This document shows positions 15,108 to 24,313 of a DNA stretch of 64,000 bases, in pieces. Every line of letters starts with the position of its first letter. Positions within the stretch are counted from its first letter, which is position 1. Position numbers and translations under genes: made by a program. The notes beneath the pieces were generated by a model, which saw only the letters and a list, made by a program, of their open reading frames with translations, had not been told where the DNA came from and ran no database searches. The stretch comes from Chloroflexota bacterium (GTDB lineage Bacteria; Chloroflexota; Anaerolineae; Aggregatilineales; Phototrophicaceae), in contig JAPPEU010000048.1 in assembly GCA_028875245.1 (NCBI GenBank), forward strand, positions 33,300-97,299, written 5' to 3'.

Positions 15108-17396
15108 TCATTCCTGAATCTTCATCTTGAGCCAATAATTGCGGTAGGCGCGCGTCTCCCGCAGGAGCAGGCCCAGCCGCTTTTGCAGCGCGTCCAGTTG
15201 ATCGCGCGGCGCGCCATCCGCCAGTGCCAGCCGATAGTCGCCGCTGGCGCCCACTTGATAATCCAGTTTACCCAGCGCGCGCAAGACTTGCAAACCGACA
15301 GCAACGCTGCGCTCGCGATCAGCCATGGCCGCCGCCAATGTCTCCAGCCCGGCCAAGCCATCCTTGCGCTTGACCGCGTATTTGACCAGCGCGGCCAAAC
15401 GCGCCAGGAAGCCCGTCAGTGTCTCGGTCGAGGGGCGTAGGCCAAAGAGAACAAGACGGCTTGGATTGACAGTCGCCAAAGCCGCCGACCAAAGCGCGTC
15501 CGCCGGCGGGACCGTCCAGACGATCAGCGTTTCGCTCGGCGTCAACTGAAGCCGATCGACTGCGCCGTCGGTCTCTTCCACTTCCGCCCAGATTGTCGCC
15601 GTCGGATAGGCTTCCCGCGCTTGCGCCAGCATTTTCAGCGGCTCAGCGCATTGACGGAAGTCTTGCAGCTCATAGACGGGCGCCGGCGCCTCGGCATCGA
15701 TTGAAGCGGCGTCGAGCTGACGAAAGTCCAGCCATTCGACGAGCGCTTCCCGTTCGCCCTTGTAGCGGCTGGTACGGAGGGTATAAGCCAGGTCGAAGCG
15801 CCCGCTCGGCAAGTTGGCTTTCGCGCCGCGCCACCAGATGGCCCGCTGCCGCCGGCCGCCCGCATCCTCGACTTCAACTTGCAGATGCTCCCCGCGGCGG
15901 CCCAGCCCTTTGCCGCTCGCCACTTTCAGGTTTCGCGTCGCCATGGTCAATGCCGGGTTGCCATTGCCAAAGGGCGCCAGGCGCTCGATATCGGCCGTCA
16001 GCGCCAGCGAGATATCAGACAGCTCAAGATAGCCGTCAATCGCCAGTGAAGGCGCGACCGGCGGCGTCTCGCGCACGCTGCGCGACAGAGCGCGCCGGAA
16101 TTGGAAGATTTTATCGGCGGGCAAGCTGAACCCGGCCGCCATGCTGTGGCCGCCATAGCGAATGAGCTGTTCGGAGGCGCGCCCCAGGGCGGCTGTGATA
16201 TCGACCCCCTCCAGCGAGCGGGCCGAGCCGCGCCCCGTCTCATCGGGCGCCGCGATAAGCGCGGCAGGCAGGCCGAATTCTTCAACCAGCCGACTTGCTA
16301 CGATGCCGATGACGCCGCTGTGCCAATCTTCATGGCTCAGCACGAGGGCGGCGTAATCCAGCAGCCAGGGTTCATTCTCGATCTGGGCGATGGCCGATTC
16401 ATAAACCTGATTCGACAGAAACTTCCGGCGCGCGTTGAAGCTCTCCAGCGAATTGGCCAATATGCGCGCCCGCGCCCAATCGCTCGTGGTCAGCAATTCG
16501 ACCGCCGGGTTGGCGTCGTCGAGCCGCCCCAAGGCGTTCAGGCGCGGCGCAAGCGCAAAGCCGATATGGCCCTCGTTGAGCTCAGCCGCCGGAATATCCG
16601 CCCGTTCCAGGATCGCCTTCAGGCCCAGCCGCCGGTTCTCCCGCAGTAGCGCCAGGCCGCGCTGCAAGAGATAACGCGCGTCGTCCACCTGCGGCATGAC
16701 ATCGGCGACGATGCCGAGCGCCACCAGGTCAAGCAGGTTGTCGCTCGCCGCCCGCCCGGTCAGCGCTTCCATGAGCTTATAGGCGACGCCGACGCCGGGC
16801 AGCTCGAGCAAGGGATGACCGGCCGGCAATCGGCGCGGGTTGACGACAGCTTCGGCCGCCGGCAAAGCCTCCGGCAGCGAGTGATGATCGGTGATGACTG
16901 TATCGACCCCGCGGCTCGCGGCATAATCAACGGCATCATGGGCGCTCACGCCGGTGTCGCAAGTAAGGAGGAGCTCGACGCCGCCATCAAGGTGGCGCTT
17001 GAGAGTCGGCAGGTGGATGCCGTGGCCCTCTCGGAAACGATTCGGCACGTGGTAGCGCACAAGCGCGCCACGCTGGCTCAAGGCGGCATACAGCAGCGCG
17101 GTCGATGTCTGCCCGTCAACATCAAAGTCGCCCCATATCAGGATGCGTTCTTTATCACGCAGCGCGCGCTCCAGCCGGTCGACAGCGCGGTCGATATCCG
17201 GCAGGTCGGAGGGTAAGGCCGGGCTGTACTTCTCCGGCGAAAGGAAGCGCTCGGCCGCCGTCGCCGATGTGATGCCCTTGCGCGCCAAATACTGCCCAAC
17301 CAGCGCATGCCCGCCGACGAGATCAGCGAGCGGCCCCGGCACGTCAACGGGCGCCGGCTCCCGCCATTCGCGGCGCGCGCGTCCCATTCGGGCCAT
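15108..17396 (-). CDS. recJ: Single-stranded-DNA-specific 5'-3' exonuclease RecJ
   Basis: This 762-residue protein is RecJ, which degrades single-stranded DNA 5' to 3' in recombinational and mismatch repair. The DHH-family motifs are present: DFDVDG (residues 90-95), the Asp in TCDTGVSAHDA (about 147), and DHH at 170-172, followed by the LPGVGVAYKLMEAL segment. RecJ is usually 550-600 residues; the additional C-terminal part after about residue 580 resembles the longer RecJ proteins of Bacilli and Chloroflexota. Its ATG shares one base with the stop of the dehydratase gene, so the two are coupled, and the isomerase follows 4 bases later. Confidence 0.95.
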   Translation of the reverse strand: MARMGRARREWREPAPVDVPGPLADLVGGHALVGQYLARKGITSATAAERFLSPEKYSPALPSDLPDIDRAVDRLERALRDKERILIWGDFDVDGQTSTALLYAALSQRGALVRYHVPNRFREGHGIHLPTLKRHLDGGVELLLTCDTGVSAHDAVDYAASRGVDTVITDHHSLPEALPAAEAVVNPRRLPAGHPLLELPGVGVAYKLMEALTGRAASDNLLDLVALGIVADVMPQVDDARYLLQRGLALLRENRRLGLKAILERADIPAAELNEGHIGFALAPRLNALGRLDDANPAVELLTTSDWARARILANSLESFNARRKFLSNQVYESAIAQIENEPWLLDYAALVLSHEDWHSGVIGIVASRLVEEFGLPAALIAAPDETGRGSARSLEGVDITAALGRASEQLIRYGGHSMAAGFSLPADKIFQFRRALSRSVRETPPVAPSLAIDGYLELSDISLALTADIERLAPFGNGNPALTMATRNLKVASGKGLGRRGEHLQVEVEDAGGRRQRAIWWRGAKANLPSGRFDLAYTLRTSRYKGEREALVEWLDFRQLDAASIDAEAPAPVYELQDFRQCAEPLKMLAQAREAYPTATIWAEVEETDGAVDRLQLTPSETLIVWTVPPADALWSAALATVNPSRLVLFGLRPSTETLTGFLARLAALVKYAVKRKDGLAGLETLAAAMADRERSVAVGLQVLRALGKLDYQVGASGDYRLALADGAPRDQLDALQKRLGLLLRETRAYRNYWLKMKIQE

Positions 17397-18589
17397 CAGC
17401 CGGTCAGCGTCCGTTCCTCGACGACGGTCAAACCGTCTTGCGCCAGATCCATATTCAGGCCGGGCGCATCCGGCAGGTCGATATGTCCATCAACCGGCAC
17501 GAGCTTGTGCTGGTAAAAGACGTTCGTCAGGCGGCCGATTTGGAAGAGCCATTCTTGCATCGGGCAGGTCGTCAGCGTCTGCGAAGCGATGAGATGGGTC
17601 GAGGGCCAGCCGCCGTGATGCGGGATCACCGGGATGTCATAAGCCGAGGCCAAAGCGCAGATCTTCGTCATTTCGCTCAAGCCGCCGGCCCAGGTCACAT
17701 CGGCTTGCAAGACATCCACCGCGCGCGCATCAAGCAGAGCCTTGATGCCCCAGCGGGTATATTCATGTTCGCCGCCGGAGATGAAGACGCCGCGGGCGCT
17801 CTTTCTCAGTTCGGCGTATTGCGGAATGAGGTCCGCCAGCACCGCCTCTTCAAACCAGTAGGGGCGATACTCGCGCGAAAGTTCAATCATGCGCAGCGTG
17901 TAAGGCACGTTCCAGCTGCTCCAGGCGTCGAACATCAGATCGCAATCGGGGCCGGCCGCCTCGCGCGCCGCCCGGATGACCGCCAGATTCTTCCGGATGC
18001 CCGCTTCGCCGTCTTTAGGCGCGCAAGGCAGGAACCACTTGAAGGCGGTGAAGCCCTGCGCCAGGAAGTGCCGCGTCCGCTCGACAACCTTGTTCGGCTC
18101 GACCGAGTAACCCAGCATCGAAGCATAGGCGCGGATTCGGCTGCGCGTGGGCCCGCCGAGCAGTTGGTAGACCGGCGCATCCAGGAGCTTGCCCTTGAGG
18201 TCCCAAAGCGCCAGGTCGACCTTGCTCAGCGCCATCATCGGGGTACCCTTGCGCCCGTGGATCGAATGCCGGTACATCTTGTCCCAGATGCGTTCGACCG
18301 CCTGCGGATCTTCGCCCAGGAGGATGTCGACGAAATATCGATTGATGATGGCGATGTCTTCGTCACTGACGGGACCGCAAACGCCGGTCGCGCCTTCATC
18401 GGTATCGATAAGCAAGAAGTGGGCGTCGACCGGGTAAGGCGGCCCCTTGGATACGTCGACGGGCCAGGGCGGGTCGGCCGCCAGTTCCGGGTAGATGCTC
18501 GCCGGGCGCGAGAGGTGGGCTTCGCCAAGGGGCTCGTGATAATCCCACTCGGCGCTGACATGCAGGCTGCGTACGCGGTCGATTTTCAT
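17396..18589 (-). CDS. Enolase-superfamily dehydratase, L-rhamnonate dehydratase-like
   Basis: This 397-residue mandelate-racemase-type enzyme most resembles L-rhamnonate dehydratase, which makes 2-keto-3-deoxy-rhamnonate. The three metal ligands can be placed at Asp221 (MFDAWSSWN), Glu247 (YWFEEAV) and Glu274 (GGEHEY). His324 or His325 in PHHGGWPS is the probable catalytic base, and WDLKGKLLDAPVYQLLGG is the classical family signature. The HpcH/HpaI aldolase at 1.7-2.5 kb could use its product. The gene lies 16 bases downstream of the nuclease gene and overlaps recJ by one base, an odd place for a sugar-acid enzyme. Other acid-sugar dehydratases remain possible. Confidence 0.87.
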   Translation of the reverse strand: MKIDRVRSLHVSAEWDYHEPLGEAHLSRPASIYPELAADPPWPVDVSKGPPYPVDAHFLLIDTDEGATGVCGPVSDEDIAIINRYFVDILLGEDPQAVERIWDKMYRHSIHGRKGTPMMALSKVDLALWDLKGKLLDAPVYQLLGGPTRSRIRAYASMLGYSVEPNKVVERTRHFLAQGFTAFKWFLPCAPKDGEAGIRKNLAVIRAAREAAGPDCDLMFDAWSSWNVPYTLRMIELSREYRPYWFEEAVLADLIPQYAELRKSARGVFISGGEHEYTRWGIKALLDARAVDVLQADVTWAGGLSEMTKICALASAYDIPVIPHHGGWPSTHLIASQTLTTCPMQEWLFQIGRLTNVFYQHKLVPVDGHIDLPDAPGLNMDLAQDGLTVVEERTLTG

Positions 18590-18605
18590 ATCTGCTGCCT
18601 TTCAA

Positions 18606-19436
18606 CTAAAACTCTATCTCGGCGATCTGATCAAAATCCAGCGAGAAGGCGTCTTCTTCTTCGACGCCCTCGAATTCATCAAAGTCGATATCTTCCAGGC
18701 GCCCGGCCCCGCCCCGGTCACAATGCGAGCGGTAGCTGCAGAAGCGGCAGCGGCTCTCCTCGTCGGTCAGCGGGAAGGCGTCGGCGCGGTCAATGGCGGC
18801 GATCATATCGGAGAGCAGCGCTTCGTCTTCGCGCATTTGCGCCGCCGAATAATCGACGCTCAGGCGCTCGCCACCCAGGGCTACGTAGACATAATCCATG
18901 CGGATGCGCTCCGGCGCGATGGTCTCGCCGGCGAGCAAGTGGGCGCCGGCCTGCGCCAGCACGTAACGATAGACGATCGTCTGCATGCGCCCGCGCAAGT
19001 AAGACAATGACGGGATGCGCGGTCCCGTCTTCCAGTCGACAATGACCGCCGGCCCGCCCGGCTCCAGCGCCAGCAGGTCATATTTTGCCAGCAAACGGCG
19101 GCCAGCCAAATGAGTCTGCAATGTGATCTCGCCGTATCGACGCGCCGGCAAATCAGTCAAGCCGCGCTCCAGATAATTCGACCACCAGCGGGCCAGCTCC
19201 GCGTCATCGGAGAGCGAAGCCGCCAGCGCCTCAGCCGGTACGCCGAGCAGATGCTGCTGCACCAGTTTGTGGAAGCGCGCTCCTTGCCGCAGCCGCGCCT
19301 CAAATTGCAGCGGATCTTGCGCTTCCAGGGCCGGGTAGCGCATCCGCTTGATATAGCGCAATTCAAAGCGGCGGGCGCAATCGGCATAATCGCCCAGGCT
19401 GCCTTGCGTGAAGGCGAAATCAGCGTTGAGCGTCAC
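18606..19436 (-). CDS. PD-(D/E)XK nuclease with Fe-S cluster motif (AddB/Cas4-like)
   Basis: From the preferred GTG start this is a 276-residue nuclease of the RecB family. The catalytic motifs are visible: ARLRQGARFHKLVQQHLLG with His, LLAKYDLLAL with Asp, and VIVDWKTG with Asp-x-Lys. Cysteines for a 4Fe-4S cluster lie at both ends: YADCARRF near the N-terminus and CRFCSYRSHC near residue 235, as in AddB and Cas4. An acidic tail (EGVEEEDAF) follows. The frame opens at 19484, but the GTG at 19434-19436 has AGAGG upstream and overlaps the helicase gene by 17 bases. With the two helicases it probably forms a helicase-nuclease complex. Confidence 0.87.
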   Translation of the reverse strand: MTLNADFAFTQGSLGDYADCARRFELRYIKRMRYPALEAQDPLQFEARLRQGARFHKLVQQHLLGVPAEALAASLSDDAELARWWSNYLERGLTDLPARRYGEITLQTHLAGRRLLAKYDLLALEPGGPAVIVDWKTGPRIPSLSYLRGRMQTIVYRYVLAQAGAHLLAGETIAPERIRMDYVYVALGGERLSVDYSAAQMREDEALLSDMIAAIDRADAFPLTDEESRCRFCSYRSHCDRGGAGRLEDIDFDEFEGVEEEDAFSLDFDQIAEIEF

Positions 19437-21660
19437 GAACCGCCTCTTTCTCTCGCTCGCCTTCCCAAAAACTGCGCAGCGCAATCAAGGGCGTGGCTTC
19501 AGTCGCCGTGCCGCGGCCCGTGTTCCAGGTGATGGTCAGGGCTTTGCGCGCGCGTGTGATGCCGACGTATAGCAGGCGCAATCGCTCGGCGGCGTAATCA
19601 ATGCGCGCGTCCAGGCTGGCGAAGCCTTCCTGGTAGGCTTTGCCGTCTTGCAATGCCGCCAACTGGGCCAGAGCTTCGGCGGACATATTGAGATCGTCGC
19701 GAATGAACCATTTCTCGCCGATGAAGCTGTCGTTCGGCTCGGCCGAAGGAAAGTCATAATTGTTGACCGAGATCAGATAAACGCGGTCCCATTCCAAGCC
19801 CTTGGCTTTGTGCAGCGTTGTCACGGTCACGACACCCTTGCGCGCGTCCGGGTCGAATTGTCCTTCGTCGTCGCCCAAGCCCGTGAAGCGTCGTTTGTTG
19901 TCGGCGATGTCGTAAAGCTCGGCCGCGAATTCGGGCAGGCGCATCAGCGGATGGGCCTCAGCCAAGCGCGACAGGTGCAGGGCCACCATGTGCGCCGTGG
20001 CGATCTCCCCCACATCGCGAAACAGCTCGCCCGCGATCGTCAAGATCAACTGATCGATGGGCATCTCCGCCGCCCGCAGCCAGCTGCCAACGCGCTCGCG
20101 AAAGGCTTCCAGCGTTTGAAAATGCGAGCCCCGCTCCTCGTCGGCGACGGCGTCTTCAAGCCAGTCTATCAGCCGCGGCGCGACCAAATCCTCCACATGC
20201 TTGACCCGCTTCAGCGCGCGGATGACCGTCTTGATCCCCGCGACCGCCGCCGGATCATCGCGCTCGTCGCGCCGCCATACGCGATACACCTCCGCCAGCT
20301 TGCCGGCGCTCTTGGGGTCCGCCAGATAAGCCAGCGTCCGCGCCAGCGCGCCAACCACCGCCCGCGTCGATGAGCTGCTGTTGAGGTTCTCAACGTAGGG
20401 CACCGCCTTCTGCCGCAAGAATTTCACGATTTCCGAGCCGCGGGAATTGCGCGCCACCAGGATAGCCGCCGTCCCTTCCGGGTTTGCCGCCAGCCAGCGC
20501 TTACAGGATTCTGTCACAATCATGGCTTCTTTGGTCGCGCTGTACGCTTCGCCAAACAAGACGACGGCTTCCGGATCGTCGGCCGGGTTCGGTTGGGGAT
20601 CGCCCGCCGGCGTGGGCTGAATATGGGGTGTGCTCAAGGGGCTGCGCTCGCGAATCTTCCGGTGGGGATGCGCCAGGGACCAGTCGATCAAATGATTCGC
20701 CAAGCGCTGGATGCTGCGCGTGCTGCGTCCGGAATTCGGCAGCTCGCGCCCGTCGACCCGTTCATCGGCGATGAAAGCGCGCAGATATTTGGGGTCGGCA
20801 GTGGTGAAGGTCTCGAAGATCGCTTGATTGGGATCGCCCACCCGCGCCCAATTGCCGCCTTCGCCGGCCAGCAGCCGCAGGATGTCTTCCTGCAGGCGCG
20901 AGCTGTCCTGCGCTTCATCCTCGAGGATGTAGACCCACTTGCGCTGGAGCGCCGCGAGATAATCGGGCTCCTCCCGCAGCACTTTCAAAGCCAGGCGGAT
21001 CAAGTCTTGAAAGTCAACGGCGCCGCGATAAGTCAGCGCGCGTTCATAATCCGTATAGATTTCAGCGCAGGTCTCGGCCAGAGCCAGTTCGCCGCGGTAA
21101 GCCTCGAGTTTTTCCCGCAGGTCGGAGGGCGTCAGCAGGTCGTCCTTGGCCTGGCGGATGAAGCTGCGCGCCGTCTCGCTCAGGATTTCCGCCCATTTCT
21201 GGGTTCGATAGTGGGCGTTGTCGACATATTTGGGCGCCAGATAGAGGTCGGCCGCTTCCGGATGGCGGCGCGCCCAGGCGTCGACGGCTTCCGCCAGGAT
21301 CTCGTTGCTCTCGCGTTCATCGACAATGGTGAATTGATCGTCCAGGCCAGCGGCGCTCGGTTTGCCGCGCACAATGTCATTCGCCAGGCTGTGCAAGGTG
21401 CGCACGCGGTAGCCATAACCCGGCAGAAGCCCGTCGCTCTTGACATATTCGTTCACCTGGCGCGCAAAGTTCGACACGGCCGAATTCACCAACGTGACGA
21501 TGAGGATTTCCTGCCCCTCTTCCAGCTCGGTTTCCGCCAGCAAGGCCGCCGTCAGATAGGACAGCGTGGCCGTCTTCCCGCTGCCGGGCACGGCCGCTAC
21601 GCCCATGCAGCCGCGGCGATAATCCAGCACCTCTTGCTGTTTTGGCCGCGGCCTAAACAT
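19420..21660 (-). CDS. UvrD/Rep-family ATP-dependent DNA helicase
   Basis: This 746-residue superfamily 1A helicase has a complete motor. Walker A is AAVPGSGKT (Lys29), motif II is DEAQD, motif III is GDPNQAIF, motif V is TLHKAKGLEWDRVYLI, and motif VI is YVGITRARKALTI. It begins 7 residues inside the last codons of the upstream helicase gene (8-base overlap) and its end overlaps the nuclease gene, so the three genes are translationally coupled. In AddAB complexes the helicase and nuclease are fused; here they are separate chains. The predicted role is DNA double-strand-break resection, or defence against foreign DNA. Confidence in helicase activity is high and in the exact pathway moderate. 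Confidence 0.92.
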   Translation of the reverse strand: MFRPRPKQQEVLDYRRGCMGVAAVPGSGKTATLSYLTAALLAETELEEGQEILIVTLVNSAVSNFARQVNEYVKSDGLLPGYGYRVRTLHSLANDIVRGKPSAAGLDDQFTIVDERESNEILAEAVDAWARRHPEAADLYLAPKYVDNAHYRTQKWAEILSETARSFIRQAKDDLLTPSDLREKLEAYRGELALAETCAEIYTDYERALTYRGAVDFQDLIRLALKVLREEPDYLAALQRKWVYILEDEAQDSSRLQEDILRLLAGEGGNWARVGDPNQAIFETFTTADPKYLRAFIADERVDGRELPNSGRSTRSIQRLANHLIDWSLAHPHRKIRERSPLSTPHIQPTPAGDPQPNPADDPEAVVLFGEAYSATKEAMIVTESCKRWLAANPEGTAAILVARNSRGSEIVKFLRQKAVPYVENLNSSSSTRAVVGALARTLAYLADPKSAGKLAEVYRVWRRDERDDPAAVAGIKTVIRALKRVKHVEDLVAPRLIDWLEDAVADEERGSHFQTLEAFRERVGSWLRAAEMPIDQLILTIAGELFRDVGEIATAHMVALHLSRLAEAHPLMRLPEFAAELYDIADNKRRFTGLGDDEGQFDPDARKGVVTVTTLHKAKGLEWDRVYLISVNNYDFPSAEPNDSFIGEKWFIRDDLNMSAEALAQLAALQDGKAYQEGFASLDARIDYAAERLRLLYVGITRARKALTITWNTGRGTATEATPLIALRSFWEGEREKEAVRDAQR

Positions 21661-23806
21661 CCTGCGCCTCCCGCATCAGCCGACGCAGCAGGCTCTGCAT
21701 CGTCTCCAGCAGCAGGCCGCGCCCTTCATAGCCGCTTTCGCTGAGCTCGCTGTGGCCCAGATAAATCGCTTTGCGGCAGCGGCGCGTCAAAGCCAGCATC
21801 AGCCGGCGCAGCGACTGCCGGTTCAATTCCCGCTCGTCTTCGTCGGTCCAGACCGCGCCCGGCGCCCAGCCCCGGCTCAGGACGTAGGGATGGGTCAAAG
21901 GCTGATACAAACGGCGCGCCCAGCCCTCACTGCCGATGTTCAGCCAGAATTGATAATCAACCGCGCGATTGCTGAGCAGGAACGTATAGGCCGGCGCAAT
22001 CAGCACACCCGCTTCGGCATCGGCGATCCAATCGCGCAGATAAAAGTTGGCGATGACGCCGCGGTCCACCATCTTCACATAATCCAGGCCCAGATCGATA
22101 TTGGCGTCATAGCGGCTCATAAAATCGAGGGCCCAACGGAAGCTGCGGGCGGAATCCACCAGATTCTGGGCGGTATTGCCGGCGTCGACATCAGCATGAA
22201 AGCCGAAGCCTGCGCGCGCGAGCAAACCGCCGTATATCCGCCGGAAGAAGATATCAATGGCGTCCACCGGCTCGCCGTCGATGTAGCGGTTCAGCCAGGC
22301 CGCCAGCCGGTCGTAACGTTCCCCCAGATCATAGGTGATGCGATCCTGCATCGCCGGCGAGCGAACCTCGGCAAAGGGGGACAGACGGCCATTCCGGTAA
22401 AGCATTTCGGTCAAGAGCTTGGCGCGCACCAAATCGAGATCCTGGATCGCTGTCATCAAGGCGCAGACCACATCGAAATTGGTGGGCGGCAGCTCCCAGT
22501 TCGGATGCGCGATGCGCGCCAGGGTCAACAGGGTGCGAGCGGCCGGCTCATCGCGCAGGGCCCGCGACGGCCGATGCGAACGCAGCGGGATCCCGAACCC
22601 GGCCAAACCCTCCGCCAGGCCGAAGCGCAGCGCGTCGGAAAGAAAGGGCGCCAGGATCACGATTTCAGCGGGCGGCACATCCTCCTCGTCAACCAGCCGA
22701 TGCACCTCCCGCGCCACCCAGTCCACCATCTGCGGATGATAGCGATGCGTTTCCGCTCTTAATGCCGGCCGCGGATCGGCGCCATTCTGAAGCGCAGCGG
22801 GCGCGCCCAACTGCCCCGCCAATTGCAGGCCTAACGCCGCCACCTCCTGGCTCATCACGAAGCTTTTGTCGAAGCTCACGCTTCTATCGCAAAGGTCGCG
22901 CAGGCGCCGCGCCTCGGCTGGATCCGCGCCCAAGAAACGGCGGAAACCGGCATCGCTGTCAACTATGATCAGCGCCGACAAACTGCTCTCCAGCAATTCG
23001 CGCAAGAATCCGTGCGTGACGGGATTGTCCTCTTCCACATTGTCCGCGATGACATGCTTGTAGCGAGCGCGCAGATAATCCTGCGCCTGCGTCGTCGGCC
23101 AGACGAAATCGCGGAATACTTCCAGCTGCAGGGAAAAGTCAAGCAAGTTATGTGACAGGCAGTATTGGCGAAAAGCCAGGGCGCAAGTCTGCGCGTCATC
23201 AAATATATGCGCCTGCTCGACGCCGCCGGCCAGCGCCGTTTTCAAGCGCGAGCCGATCTCGCTGATGGGGAAGCCCACCATGGCCGCTTTATTCATGTTG
23301 TCGACAATCTGGCTGTAGAGCCGCTGCCGATCGATGCGCACACTGTTGAAGTAATCCCGTTCGTCAATCAATGGCTCAATGACGCGCGCCATGAAGTATT
23401 GCGCCAGTTCCAAGCCGATGAAATTAGGCAGATCGCGCGGATGCCAAAAACCAGCCGCCTCGGCGATGAGGAACCAAAAGGTCTCAACCATTTGCAATGA
23501 CAGGCTGCCGATGGTGTGCACGGACACCTGACCGCCGCGATGCTCCGTCCAGCCGCGCAGCGCTCGGATATAGGGCTGGGCCAAGGAACGCTGCGGCGCC
23601 ATGATCAGGATCGACTCGGCCGGCACGCCAGCCTCAATCAGGCGCAGCGCGCGCCCAACGCCGACGCTGGTCTTGCCGCTTCCCGCCATGCCTTCCAGCC
23701 AGATCTTGCGCCGGACTGGCTCGTCGATCAACTCGGCCTGCGCCGCGCTCAGGCGGATCCCCTCTCGCTCGCTCAGGTTAGGCCGTCCTTTCACAATGGA
23801 AAACAT
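21653..23806 (-). CDS. UvrD-like helicase with degenerate Walker B (AddB-like subunit)
   Basis: From the preferred ATG this is a 717-residue superfamily 1-like protein. Walker A is intact (GMAGSGKTS, about residues 39-47), and ILIMAPQRSLAQPYIRAL matches motif Ia. The Walker B region, however, reads VIADNVEEDNP where DEAQD is expected, and motif VI is weakened to LMLALTRRCRKAIYLGHS. It may be a structural or DNA-scanning partner like AddB rather than an active motor. A GTG start at 23825-23827 is possible. The ATG at 23804-23806 is preferred because TATAAT lies only 6 bases upstream on the minus strand, as in leaderless messages. It is the first gene of the six-gene array. Confidence 0.8.
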   Translation of the reverse strand: MFSIVKGRPNLSEREGIRLSAAQAELIDEPVRRKIWLEGMAGSGKTSVGVGRALRLIEAGVPAESILIMAPQRSLAQPYIRALRGWTEHRGGQVSVHTIGSLSLQMVETFWFLIAEAAGFWHPRDLPNFIGLELAQYFMARVIEPLIDERDYFNSVRIDRQRLYSQIVDNMNKAAMVGFPISEIGSRLKTALAGGVEQAHIFDDAQTCALAFRQYCLSHNLLDFSLQLEVFRDFVWPTTQAQDYLRARYKHVIADNVEEDNPVTHGFLRELLESSLSALIIVDSDAGFRRFLGADPAEARRLRDLCDRSVSFDKSFVMSQEVAALGLQLAGQLGAPAALQNGADPRPALRAETHRYHPQMVDWVAREVHRLVDEEDVPPAEIVILAPFLSDALRFGLAEGLAGFGIPLRSHRPSRALRDEPAARTLLTLARIAHPNWELPPTNFDVVCALMTAIQDLDLVRAKLLTEMLYRNGRLSPFAEVRSPAMQDRITYDLGERYDRLAAWLNRYIDGEPVDAIDIFFRRIYGGLLARAGFGFHADVDAGNTAQNLVDSARSFRWALDFMSRYDANIDLGLDYVKMVDRGVIANFYLRDWIADAEAGVLIAPAYTFLLSNRAVDYQFWLNIGSEGWARRLYQPLTHPYVLSRGWAPGAVWTDEDERELNRQSLRRLMLALTRRCRKAIYLGHSELSESGYEGRGLLLETMQSLLRRLMREAQDV

Positions 23807-23812
23807 GCACCG

Positions 23813-23818
23813 ATTATA
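23813..23818 (-). promoter_or_regulatory. Candidate -10 box for the helicase-nuclease array
   Basis: TATAAT on the minus strand ends 6 bases before the ATG at 23806. No -35 box is obvious. If used, the transcript would start at or near the ATG and be leaderless. Confidence 0.4.
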
Positions 23819-24057
23819 TGGCGACACAGGAGCGACTGCGATATGCTCTCGGCAGTCTCTTCAGTCGGGCAGCAAACAGCTAGAACGTCTGTACTATCCC
23901 CCGAGCCTGCTCCTGGCGGCTCAATTAGGAAGCTCGCGCCTGCAATACCCCGTCATATTCTTTTCGATCATTTTTCAACTTGACTCTTGCGCAAACGGTG
24001 AAAACGCGCTACAGTTATATTGTATCTATACTGTCTAATGGCGGAGCCAATCTCCTT

Positions 24058-24303
24058 ATGGTCCAAGACCACCGTCCTCGTTCCGAAACGCGACAGTTAA
24101 TGATCGACATCGTCGCGCGCAGCGAGCGCCCTCTCACGCGAACAGAAATCGTCAACCGGCTCAATCGGAAGAAAACACCGCACCTCATCAACATGATGGA
24201 TGTGCTGGTGGACGAAGGCGTCTTTCTCCGCAGTATCCATACCTTCAATAATGGCGTCACCGGTTACGTTTATTCCGTAGCTCAAGCTTACGCGAAAGAA
24301 TAG
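24058..24303 (+). CDS. Small putative winged-helix DNA-binding protein
   Basis: This 81-residue basic protein lies 10 bases upstream of parA. Its middle part ([43 protein letters not shown]) has the helix-turn-helix rhythm of a winged-helix domain, and the C-terminus ([16 protein letters not shown]) could form the wing strand. A frame extends upstream to 23980, but the ATG at 24058 has GGAG 11 bases before it. A partly symmetric AT-rich segment (CAGTTATA ... CTATACTG, 24013-24034) upstream could be its operator. Small regulators of this sort often control parAB in plasmids; that role is inference. Confidence 0.6.
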   Translation: MVQDHRPRSETRQLMIDIVARSERPLTRTEIVNRLNRKKTPHLINMMDVLVDEGVFLRSIHTFNNGVTGYVYSVAQAYAKE

Positions 24304-24313
24304 GTTAATCGCC

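Noticed and set aside
17438..19045. Long plus-strand frame (535 codons) opposite the dehydratase and nuclease
   Set aside because: It crosses two convincing minus-strand genes and shows only the low-complexity composition of a reverse-strand shadow.
18606..19436. Cas4 assignment for the Fe-S nuclease
   Set aside because: No CRISPR array or other cas gene is nearby, and overlap with two helicase genes favours an AddB-type nuclease.
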